From Dactylonectria macrodidyma (taxonomy: Eukaryota > Ascomycota > Sordariomycetes > Hypocreales > Nectriaceae), in NCBI GenBank assembly GCA_020744425.1, contig JAGMUV010000007.1, forward strand, positions 372,001 to 436,000: DNA of 64,000 bases, given 5' to 3'. The notes beneath the pieces are model-generated. The model worked only from the letters and a program-made list of their open reading frames with translations, made no database searches and was not told where the DNA came from. Of the stretch, positions 11,895 to 23,000 are shown piece by piece. The translations under genes and the position numbers were made by a program. Position 1 is the first letter of the stretch. Each line of letters opens with the position of its first letter.

Positions 11895-14800
11895 ATGTTT
11901 TGGCGATTCGGCGGCTACGCCAACATCTCCACCATCGACACAATCCTCGACAAGCCCGACTTCACCCTCGAGGAGCTGCTCGACGAGAGCGACTTGATCC
12001 AGGAACTCAAGCAGCACAACACAAAGCTCATCGAGTACCTCCGCGAGGACAAGGTCCTCGAGAGCCTGCTCGACTATGTCGTCGCCCCCAAAGTAGAGTC
12101 TCCCAAGCCCGATCCTGAGGCCGATACCGACGCCAGCGCCCCCGCAGCTCCCGATGCCGCTGCTGCTGCCGCCACCGACGACGACAACGACGACAACAAC
12201 AACACCAAGGCCAAGGGCCGCCTGCTGCCGTTTTCCAGACCGCGCGCCTCATCCCGTGCCACCGATCCCGGCCTTGACGATGAGGAAGAACAAGAAAAGA
12301 AGCGCAACCGCTATGCCTTTGTCGCCTGCGAGATCCTCAGCTCCGACACATGGTCTATCTACGAGGCACTCGCCGAAAACCGCCAGCTGATCCGGAACTT
12401 CTGGAAGTTCCTTTCGCGCTCGGCCCCGCTCGACCCCCTCCAGGCCAGCTACTTCACAAAGGTCAACGAGTCTCTCTTCGAAAAGAAGACGGAGGATATG
12501 ATGGAGCTCTTGATGGGCCTCACCGATGCTGTCCCCGACTTGCTCAGGCATGTGGAGTGTCCCATGATTATGGACCTCCTCCTCAAGATTATTGCCCTTG
12601 ATCGTAATGAAGGCGGCCAGGGCGTCGTCGAGGTATGTCCCTCCCTATATGATTGTTGTGTCGCATCTGTCTAATCTCTGTGCCTGCAGTGGCTCTATTC
12701 CAAGGATATTATTCCTACCCTGCTTTCCTGCCTCAGCCCCGAGAACAACTGGGTCGTTCAGACGGCTGCAGGCGACTTCATCAAGGCCATCATTACCATT
12801 TCCGCCAACGCCTCCCAGACTGATCAGCAATGTATCGGTCCTAACGAACTGACCCGCCAGCTAGTGTCCAAGGAGTGCGTCGAACAGCTTATCCAATACA
12901 TGCTGGGTGGTGGCAACCCCCTCACTGTTGGCGTCGGCATCGTTATCGAGGTCATCCGAAAGAATAACTCTGATTATGATCCTGACATGGGCACCGAAGC
13001 TAGTGCTGTCCCATCCAGCCGCGACCCCATCTATCTGGGTACGCTCCTGCGCCTGTTTGCCGAGAATGTGCCCAAGTTCACGAGCTTGATTATGGAGGCT
13101 CCCTCTCAGAAGAGCAAGATTGACTCGACTTTTGGCGAGAAATTAGAGCCCTTGGGATTCGATCGATTCAAGACTTGCGAGCTGATGGCAGAACTCTTGC
13201 ACTGCAGCAACATGGGACTTTTGAATGAGCCGGGCTCAGAAGGGCTGATTGCAGTCCGGGATGACCAACGACGCAAACTGCGGGACGAGGGAAAGCTTGG
13301 CCCCGCCAAGGACGAAGATTCTGCAGCAGAAGACTTGACCTTGCGACGACCCCATGCCGCCCCCGAGGAGGTCCGCCGTCTCGAGGTTACTAATGCCGAC
13401 GACGATGGATTCGAGGAGGTTGAGCCGAGCAAGGAAATGAGCGAGGATACTTCTCATGAGTTTGTCAAGGCCGAGGTCGACATCAACCCCACCTCCCTCT
13501 CTGATGACTTTGTCGACGAACCCCTCAGCCCCATTGATACTGCTGCTCGCCCCGATAAGCTCAACTCGCCATTCGATGAACCCGATCTGGTAGTTGCCCC
13601 TCTGTCACCTACAAAAGCCAAGCCCGCCGAGCCTGTAACCTCCGAGAACGTCGTCGATTCGGAGACGGCTGAGAAAAAGGCCGGCGATGTCGATGTAGAG
13701 CCTAAGGCACCCAGCTCCGCCACCTCTGAGAAGGCCTTGAACGATGACGGGTCAGATTCTTCAGCTATCTTGACCCCGGCGCCCTCTGAGCCCGAAGTCA
13801 AGACCGAGTCCACCGCTGCGCCAGGTGCCGAGACTGAGCCTGTCTCGAAGCCCGAGGCTCTGTTGCCACACCCTGAGGACACTCCGGCGCCGCTGTTCTC
13901 TGCTCCACCACCCCCCGAGTCTGGTGCTGATAGACCCCCCGTAGCGGCTGAGAAGTTGGTAGCTGATGCAAACGCCGATGCCCTCGCGAGTGGTGATGCT
14001 TTGGCTATTGAGAAGCCAGGCCTGTCGGACGAAGTCCCTCCACAGTCCACCAACGACCAGCCCGCGGACCAGGAGACTGGCGCCCAGCCAGTTGTTGGAG
14101 ACTTTCTGAAGATGCAGTTTGTCGAATATCGTGTTGTGCCAACTATTTTGGTGAGTTGCCCTCCATTGCGACCTGAGCGTTGCTAATCAACTAGTCTTTC
14201 TTTTTTGGATACCCATGGAACAACTTCCTGCACAACGTTGTTTACGACATTGTTCAGCAGGTTTTCAACGGCCCTATGGACCGTGGTTACAACCCTAACC
14301 TGGCTGTTTCCCTTTTCGAGGCCGCCGACATCACTAGCGCCATCATCAGTGGCCAACAGGCCAGCGACGAGTCTCAGGCTCGAACCAAGACTCGCATGGG
14401 ATACATGGGCCACCTCACCCTTATCGCTGAAGAGGTGGTCAAGTTCACTGAGCGCCACCCGCCAGAGCTGCTCTCCGAGACAGTCCTCGACAGCGTTATG
14501 AGCCAGGAATGGATCAATTACGTTGAAGGCGCTCTGGCCGAGACTCGTGAGCGAGACAACGCCATTCTTGGCGGCGTCCGACCGGATGTGGCTCTTGGAA
14601 ATCGAGCCATGGGCGGCAACGGACTTGGAGGAGTAGGCCTGTCGGGCTTGGGTGGAAACTCCGGCAGCGGCTCAAGCGCGCTGGCAGATGCCGGGCTAAA
14701 CGGTGGGATTGAGCTGAACGAAGAGTCCGGAAATGGCATCGGCCCTTTTACCATCAGTGCCGGGACGTTGATGTCCGGCTTCGGCAGCAGCAGCGACGAG

Positions 14801-16265
14801 GAAGACGAAGATGGCGACGGGGATGAGGAGGATGTCAACTCAGAGGTAAGTGGTGATTCTAATGATGATCTTGGTGACGATACGGGCGCGAATTCTTTTG
14901 GGCATACTGGCATGCTGGATTCTCCGGAGGATGTTGTCATGGGCTCCCCAGATCCTATCCGTACAGACTCTCCGGAGCCTGGAACTGATATGGACATTGC
15001 TATGGACTCGCCAATGGATTTCGGCGGGGAGGGAGCACCATTGACCAAGATGGAGTCACCCGAGGAGCCTCGAGCTCGAGCAGAGCACACCGAGCATATA
15101 ACGAGAGCGACCGATGAACCTTAGAAAGGGGCACGTCGATGTGAGAACACCGACTATGCATCTTTCATTGCGGTCAATGCAGTGGAAGATGAAAGGAGCG
15201 AAATCGATTTGAACCTTGGCGACCTCGAGTCGTTTGAGCATATTCATCTCGACGACCTCTTGAGGTTTCTTTCCGAGGATATACCCTGAGAAAAGATAGA
15301 CGTTGTGGGCTCGCGTATGGGATGGTTGGAATGAGGATGTTGTCAGGATAGCTCTGGCAAGGAATTTACGAGGAACATGTATAGATGTATGATGATGGGC
15401 AGAGGAGAAAGACAGGAGTTAGGAATATGGCAAGGAAGAAATGGAACGGGGGATCATGCCGCTATGTCAGAGTTCATGCAGGATGTCCATGCCGCTGCGG
15501 GCCCGCCTTTCTTTGTGTCGTTGTTATTTGGCGGCTTTCTGATACTGACTCTCGTCATAGTTCCGAGCTTACACTGATCCTCTCAACAACTCTGGCGGAT
15601 TGATGGACCCGCCTTCAGTTCCTCCGCCTCCTCCGCCTCCGCCGCCTCTGAACGCGCCGCCACCGTTGAACATTCCCCCTTCGCGGGCAAGACTCCAGCT
15701 GGCGGCTCGGCTGGCGATGCATCAGAAGAACAACCAAGCTGCGCAGTCAAGTTCTGGCGCTCTGCATCATGTGGATGACGATGACGATGACGACGAGAAC
15801 CCTTCGGATCCTTTTGCGGACACGGAGGAAGACATGGACGACGATGACGATGAGCAAGATGGAGATCGTGGCTCGTGGTGGCGAGGTGTGGTGCGAACCA
15901 AGGAGACTACGGACGGAAATGAGTCTGACGACGAGCGTGATGATGACGACGATGACGAGTTTGGAGATTTTGCCATGGCAGAAGATGAGCGGACTAACGA
16001 AGACGACGCCCACAAGTTGGTTTTGCGACCACTGGCAGTCAACCCGGCAAAGGAGAGCACGAGAGGTCTAAGTGGACTATGGCCGTTTGGACTATCTAAG
16101 ACTGAGAAGGAGAGGGAGGCAGAGAAGCTGGGGTCCAACGAAGGCGGGTCTGGGGGCCTTGGAGACAATGCGGGCGATGGCGACGACAAGAAGGCGATTG
16201 AGGTCAAGGAGGCGAAGAGGCGGACGAGCATCGAGGACCCGGATGATGACGAGGTTGTCATTTGA
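11895..16265 (+). CDS. ekc1: SIT4 phosphatase-associated protein (SAPS family, Ekc1/Sap185-190 type)
   Basis: Regulatory subunit of a PP6/Sit4-type phosphatase, acting in cell-cycle and kinetochore functions in yeasts (family knowledge). Exons are 11895..12632, 12690..14150, 14195..14845 and 15561..16265, all phase 0, giving 1184 residues. It opens with MFWRFGGYANISTIDTIL, the family's hallmark start. SAPS helical repeats cover about 1-450 and resume at about 720-850 (MQFVEYRVVPTIL, FFFGYPWNNFLHNVVYDI). Between them is a disordered Pro/Ala/Glu insert of about 265 residues that is typical of fungal members. The C-terminus is very acidic with a poly-proline block near 965. The last intron is unusually long (14846-15560, 715 nt) but has a GTAAGT donor and a CTGAC..CATAG acceptor, and joins VNSE to FRAYTDPLNN. 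If that intron is retained, the frame stays open to 15124. Confidence 0.9.
14846..15289 (+). other. Open reading frame inside the last intron of the SAP gene
   Basis: Reading on from exon 3 without splicing, the frame stays open for 92 codons (Asp/Ser/Pro-rich, like the exon before it) to a TAG at 15122-15124. It then continues in the same frame for 54 more codons to a TGA at 15287-15289, with coding-like content (SEIDLNLGDLESFEHIHLDD). It may be a retained-intron isoform with its own C-terminus. Sequence beyond 15290 looks like untranslated DNA. Confidence 0.4.
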
Positions 16266-19200
16266 ATTCAACATGATACCAAACTGTTCTAGGGGGCTTA
16301 GATGGGACATAGATTTACGGATGGCGGCTGGCGGCATGTAGGGTCTGTGGGAGTCCAAGGGTATAATGATGGAGCATGTCGAGCAACGAGGTGATGCCAG
16401 GCGATTAGTGTACGATATATAGCATTTATTGGTTTGATTAGGTTTGCGTGGTGTACGTGGTTGTGCGGGAATGGGATTGTTGAGTATAAGTGAGGCGTGT
16501 GTGTATGTGTATGTGTAAATGGATGAGTCTGTAAATGGCCTGTAGATGGCCTGTAGATGAGTGTATGTGGTTGAGTATGTCAACAGCAAATTTCATCAGG
16601 ATTGGCGTCTTTGGTATCCTCCCTCCCGCAAGCATGTTAACGTGCTCTTCTACGTACAGTCCCGCCAGAGCCCAGGCAGACAATTCTGTGGAAGCGCGGG
16701 TTGATCAGCACACCAGTGAATGAGATAAGTGATTGATAAGTATGCCGAGACAAGCCCAGCACCTGGTGGCTTGAGACCTTTTCTCGCCAAGCTTAGATTG
16801 ATGCCCACGAGGCGACTCTCCAGGTCTCTCATGGCCAAGAAACGGGCCACGTTGGTCGTTCCAAGCCTGTTTATGGCGTAGAAGGAAGGGCTAATAAACG
16901 CAATGTCCCATGTACGGGTAGTGTTTCTGGATCACAGAAAAAGTCGACATACAGTAGTCTTATCTGGAGCGGGAGCGGGTTTTGATCCCTGCTTGTCAGG
17001 ATCCATGGGGCGATGGGCAAGCTGCCGCTTCGGGCCACGACTGGACAAGGATGCGAATCTTAATCCCCGAAAGGCGTTAAGAGCGGCATGGGCTAGATCC
17101 TGATACGAAATGATGAAACTCGTGGGGGCCGGGGGGGCGGCTGAACTGTACATAATGTTTCGGTGACGGGAATGGCATCATGGATGGTACCTGGGGGCCT
17201 TCTTTTTCCAAGTGCAGGTTCCTGGCTAGCGATCCTTGTGGCGAATGGATCCTTTGGGGGCGAGGAATGCACATAGGAGTTGAGGGCGGTTACTGTTTAG
17301 AAGACGAGGATGGAAAGGTGGGATATTAGATGCGGCACAGAGAGGAGGATCACGGTCGTGATGTGGAGTTTACGGCTTGATTGCCCAGTAGATATAACGA
17401 GGTGCGGTGAGGATCTGGCAATGATTGGGTTGGGCCAGAGAGAAATGTAGTTGCCTGTTGGATCTGCGAACGACGTTGCGTGTTTCTGCCGGATAGGGCA
17501 GGAGGATATAGTCGTGAAGGAACTGAAGGATCGTGGGATAGAATGGAGAGGTATTTGAAGGATCGAGGGGAACTACTAGATGTTGGATGATCCAGTGTTA
17601 GACAACGGGCGAGGGCGGATAGATGGGCCACATGAGATGAGAATACTACGACGTCGTTACGTAGTGTAGAGAGAGAGGGCCGAGAGTAGTGGCGAACCTA
17701 ATAGTTCACGAAGGATTCTAGGCACCCACTTAACGAAAGAGAATGCACCCACTCCGTTGCAATGATGGAGGTTTGTACTGTATCATGAAACTGACTTCGC
17801 TTGCTTTTTTCTGGGAGGAGCCGTGTAGGAGCTAGTTCGGATGGGCACCTACACTGCAGCGTGTAGACGGGCAGCCTGTTAGAGGCGCGGATTACAGTGC
17901 ACGTGGGAGAGTAGATAACTAGACGAGAGGGATGGGATGAGGCTTGCAGGGGATGAGATGGGATGAGCGTGTGGCAATTTTGAAATAGACGGAAAAAAAA
18001 GACATTTTAATTTCAGGACGGGCAGACGGGACTTTGGGCTTTTGTGTTATCATCGCTATAATCTAAAGAACTTGGGTATATGTTCTTTTGGTGTTTGGCG
18101 TTTGGCGTTCTGGCTGAGGCGGCACTGTCATTGTGGCGGAGTACATGGATGGGGCCGAGCAGCGCTTAAAAAGCCGTTGGCAGCGGGTGGCCAATAGCTG
18201 TCGACGGCGGCAATGAAGCACTGCCTCCGCCGTCGATCGGAGGAAGCTGCACACTGTGCCGGACAGACCAGAAAGTGCGTAGTTAGTAGGTCAGTAATTA
18301 TTACAGTGGGTTTGTTGGATGTCGAGTAAAGAACTACAAGCAGGTTGAGTACCGGCAGAGGCAGAGAGAGCTGTTCGCCCGGCCATCGTCAGTTCCCCCT
18401 CCAGGATGCGCATCCTCTAAGCGAGGCCCTAAGTTGAGGGTGAGGGTGGGAGATTTTTCTTTAGATGGGCTGTTTCTTTTTTGGGGGGGAGGAGGGGAGG
18501 AGGAGGAGGAGGAGGAGGAGGATGGAGAGTGGAATGGACGATGGGTTGTGTAACGAGAGACTCATGCTTCAAGCTATCTTGTATGCATTCATCATGTTCT
18601 GCTATTTAATCGTGTATCATAGGGGACCCGGCTTGAGGCTGTCCCGTCACATCGTGCGCCGGTGGCTTTCAGCTTGGCGGCGGCAGGTTTCTATTCCTGG
18701 CGGTGGGTGAGCCAATCAGAAGTCAGATGACATAAAGAGGCTATCCCAAAGTACTCGTTCAGTGTGGAGGCCTTCATCATCGTCATCGTCATCTTTCTCC
18801 CAAGTGCCGCCCATCCAGCATGAAACAGTGCAGCCCGGGTATTCAGAAACCCGGAATCCTAAGACGGCACAGAATAATAACAATAACCAACAGGAAGGAT
18901 TTTGTTTGCATCGTGGGAAGGCCGAGGCACAGTGGGCCGAGTTACAGCGGCCGTCTATGGCGGCGGCGCAACCAAGAGTCTCCCAGCAACATCCCTGTCT
19001 CGTGGCCATCTGCCCCAAGCGCGGATGCTCGACGACAAAGGTTGCCGGCCTGGATACCCATGGGAGAGACATTGCTAAATCCATCACGCATCCCGACCTA
19101 CGCATAGCTTCATTCGCTGGCTGTCTTAGCTGGCAGACTCGGCTTGTGGGCCCCCCGTTCGCCCAGCCAAGACGCAGCACTCGTGTATGGGACATTGGGC

Positions 19201-20058
19201 AAGCCATGCCATGAAGTGCATTGATAGACCAGAAAATATCGGCGCAGCAAAGAAGGTGCACGGAACTCTTGTGCTACTGCACTTCGCTCTTCCCAGGATC
19301 TAAACCCATCCTCTCACTCGTCTCTCCAAAGTTGTATCCCGCCCCATGCCCTTTCTCCCTGCATGATGCTATGCCCCGTCGCCATTGGCCCGCCCCAGCG
19401 CTGCATCCCACCACACACCCCATGTCTAAAATAGGCAGTGCTGGGTTTGTGATCCGCGAAGCATACATTCGTAGCTTCCATGTCATTGCCCGCCCGCTAC
19501 TGTAAGCCCGTTCTTTTCTACTTAGACGGACCTCCCCCGAGCATGCCCGGGCTCGGCGGACGGCCGGTTTGACACGCAAAGGCAACAACCATACAAGCCA
19601 AGAGCAAACAGTCTGACACCTCTTCCCGAAATCTGACGTCGACACAAGGTCTGACATTCGCTTACTATCCCAGGAACCAGATCGCGGGAAGAACCCCAGG
19701 AACCCCTTTTAAAGTCTTTGCTAGTCTTCCATCATTCCTTTCCCGTCCCGTTTGTGGCTGGGCTGGCTTGGTTGTCTTCTAGCATCACCACTTCTTCTCC
19801 ATTTCCGTCTTCTACTGCACTCCAAGACATTGTCTCTCCAAGATACTCCCTCCAAGGCATCTCCCGCTCCTTCTTGCCCTGTTTCCGTCTTGTTCGAGCG
19901 CCTCCCGCCATGTGGCTGTACTGAGACCTCCGCGTCCATACTGAGACATCCGTGTCCGTCTACCACAGCATTCCCCCTCTCCGAGCACTCTTATACCCAA
20001 GCCCTCGCGACTTACACCTTTCTCCCATCTTTCCCAAAATCATACTCTTCTTCTAGCC
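16266..20058. other. Intergenic: SAP 3' flank to NRPS-family gene promoter
   Basis: This 3.8 kb has no supported gene. It contains TG/TGTA-rich simple sequence near 16436-16570, a GGA microsatellite at 18484-18523 and a CATCGT run near 18774-18793. The 280 bases before the NRPS start are C/T-rich, as expected of a leader. A five-codon ORF (MWLY, 19910-19924) in that leader could act as a uORF if transcribed. A 181-codon minus-strand ORF at 18716-19261 is cysteine- and tryptophan-rich, with no family resemblance, and is not called. Confidence 0.65.
18484..18523 (+). repeat. GGA-rich microsatellite
   Basis: A nearly uninterrupted (GGA)n purine tract of about 40 bases, within non-coding DNA. 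Confidence 0.8.
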
Positions 20059-23000
20059 ATGGCCGATCCACGACCGAGCCTCCCCCGGCTCGACACGCAC
20101 GTCTCCTGCGACGAACCCCCCTCGGAGCGTCTCATCCAGGCCGTCGCCCAGACGCTCGACATCCCGCGTGGGGACATTATGCTCTTCGACTCGTTTGCGG
20201 ATCTCGGCGGCGACCAAGGGGCCGCCGAGGCGCTGCGGCTGGCGTGTCGGAGGAAGGGCATCGAGGCCCGGGCCGACGACATCATGGGCTGCCACACACT
20301 CGCCGAGTTGCAGACGCGCATCACGCCGTTCCCGCCCGTCAGCCCTATCGAAGCCAGTAATCCTGCGACTTCTGAGGAGGAGCAAGAGGATGAGTCTGGA
20401 CCGTCAAGTATGACAGCCAGTGTGGACGATATCTTTTCCCCTGTTCATAGATACTCAGTATCAAGCTATGGCTCCATGGCGAGCAGTAACGACTCATGCT
20501 TGGCCACCCGCCCAGCCGGCCGTGACCTCGAGAGCGTGCTGAAATCCAGCCCGCAGGTCAGCAACGTGTGCCTAGTAACACCGCGAGCAGGGCCTTTTGA
20601 CGGACAGCTCGTGGCCCTGGTCAAGATGGCCGACTCAGACAACGCAAAACCCACATCTAGCGAGATATCTTTACCGCTACGCTCACAACACGCAGCAAGG
20701 AAGCGAGACATAACTTCGCTGCGCACCGCCGTGCAAGAATGGGGCGCCGACTCGCGGCGGCCACAGATCTGGATACCGCTGACAGCCATGGCTGAGCATG
20801 ATGATGGTGAAAGCGATAAGAAGCGACCAGACGCCAGGGCGCTACAGACGTGGGTGCAAAACATCAACGAGGCCGCGTACGAAGACATTATGAAACTGCA
20901 GATCCCGGAGCCGCGGCGCCCCGTCCGGAGCCAACACCGGGAGCAGCACCGGCGGTCGTGGGTCGAGTCTCGGCGGTCCATCTGGGACTCCGACGAGGCG
21001 GCCCGGTTCGACTGCGACGAGATGGAGTGCTTCCCGCTGGCGCCCATGCAGCAGCTGTACTTCCAGACGGCCATGCGGCACCTGGACGACCCAGGCCGCA
21101 TCGCCGGGCCGGAGTATCGACATAGCCAGAGCATGCTGCTGCGGATCAGGGGCGGCGCCGATAGCGCGGACGTCGAGGCCGCCGTCGAGGCCATGGTAGC
21201 CCGACATGCCATGCTCCGGGTCCGGTTTCGACCGGTGCATGACGAGTGGGTGCAGGTCGTCATCCCGCAGGCGTCCAACTCGTACCGCTTCGGCCGCCAC
21301 GCCGACGTCGACGAGGAGGAGCTGACGGCGCTGATCCAGGCGGCACAGGCGAGTCTAGATCCTAAAGACGGACCTGTGTTCGCGGTAGAACACGTACGGA
21401 ACGACAACGAGCAGCTACTATACCTCGTGGCGCACCGGCTAGTCGTCGACCTCATCTCGTGGCGCATCATGGTCCACGACCTCGACGAGCTACTTCGAGA
21501 AGGCACGCTACTGTCCGAGGGCTCGATTCCGTTCCCGCACTGGGTCGACTACCAGAGCTACGAGATGAGCCAGCGCCTGTTTGAGCCGACGCTGCCGTTC
21601 GATGTGGTGCCGGCGGACCTGGATTACTGGCACCTCGGACAGGACGCAAACCGCCACGGCGATATGCAACAGGTGACTTTCACACTGTCCTCCGAACTCT
21701 CGGAGATCCTACACCGGGCCTGCTCCGAAGTTCTACGGACCGACTCCGGCGACGTGTTCCTAGCATCACTACTCCTCTCCTTCCGCCGCGTCTTCACGGA
21801 CCGCCGTCCGCCGACGGCGTGGAAGCGCGAGCACGGCCGGGAAGCGGCCCACTCCGACTTCAACGTCATGGAGACGGTCGGCTGGTTCGCATCGCTGTGC
21901 CCTGTGGGCGTGAGCCTCGAGCCGGAAACGGACCTGATCCAGGTCATCAAGCTAGTCAAGGACACACGGCGGGCGATTCCGCGCGACGGCGTCCCGTTCT
22001 TCACCGCCGAGGCCAACGGCCCCACTTCCTCCGGCGCCGGGCCCGTCGAGCTGGTGCTCAACTGGGTCGACGCGCTGCAGGGTATTCAGCGCCAGGACGG
22101 CATCCTGCATGCGGTTCCGGTGCCTGGCCTGACTGCGAGCACGCTGCGGTCTGACATTGGACCTGGTGTTGGTCGCGCGGCGCTGTTTGAAGTATCTGCC
22201 ATGACCGACGACTCAGGCACGCGCGTGGACTTTACATACTCCCAAAACACCGCACACCAGGAGCAGATCCAGACATGGGTGCAGGGCTTCGAGCACTTGT
22301 TGCTAGAAGCCATCGGCCGGCTGCGGTATCACGAGCCCGAGCTGACCCTCGGCGACGTGCCCTTGCTACGGACCTCGTACAAGGCGCTGGCCCGGCTCGG
22401 CGCCGATCGCTTCGTCGGGGCTGGACTTCCGGCCGCCCGGGACATTGAGACCATCTACCCCGTGACGCCGGCGCAGCAGGAGATCCTCATGGCGCAGAGC
22501 CAGCGCGCCGAGAGCTTCCACGTGCACGCTGTATATGAATTACAAACCACTACTGAAGGCACGGCAGTCGATGCTACGCGCCTGTGTAAAGCCTGGGAAG
22601 GTATCGTGGCTAGCAAACCCGCGCTACGCAGCGTCTTCATCGACAGCGTGTCTCGCGAAGGCCTGTTCGACCAGGTGGTGCTGAAGAAGACGTCGCCCAG
22701 CATGTTGTTCCTTGAGTCGTCCAAGCCCGACGAGGCCCTGGCGCGCGTGCCGGCCTTGAAGACGCCGCCGATGGAGCCGCGACATCGTCTCTCGGTGTGT
22801 CACACTTCTGCAAAGACGATGGTGCGGGTTGATATTAACCAGGCTATCTGCGATGTAAGTGTTGCTCCTTTTCAAGGTAGAAGATCAGGTGGCTAATATG
22901 AACAGTTGACGAGCGTCCATAACTTGATGGCAGAGCTCTGCAGCGTCTACTCGGGTCAAGCCACTTCGCACAATGAAGCTCTGCACCGCACATACCTCTA

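Noticed and set aside
18716..19261. 181-codon minus-strand ORF rich in Cys and Trp
   Set aside because: No signal peptide or family pattern. A plus-strand ORF covers the same bases.
20466..21506. 346-codon minus-strand ORF, and similar ones at 26322-27230 and 26458-27444
   Set aside because: Antisense to the NRPS-family exons. Long GC-rich genes create such frames, and the translations are Arg/Ser-rich with no family resemblance.
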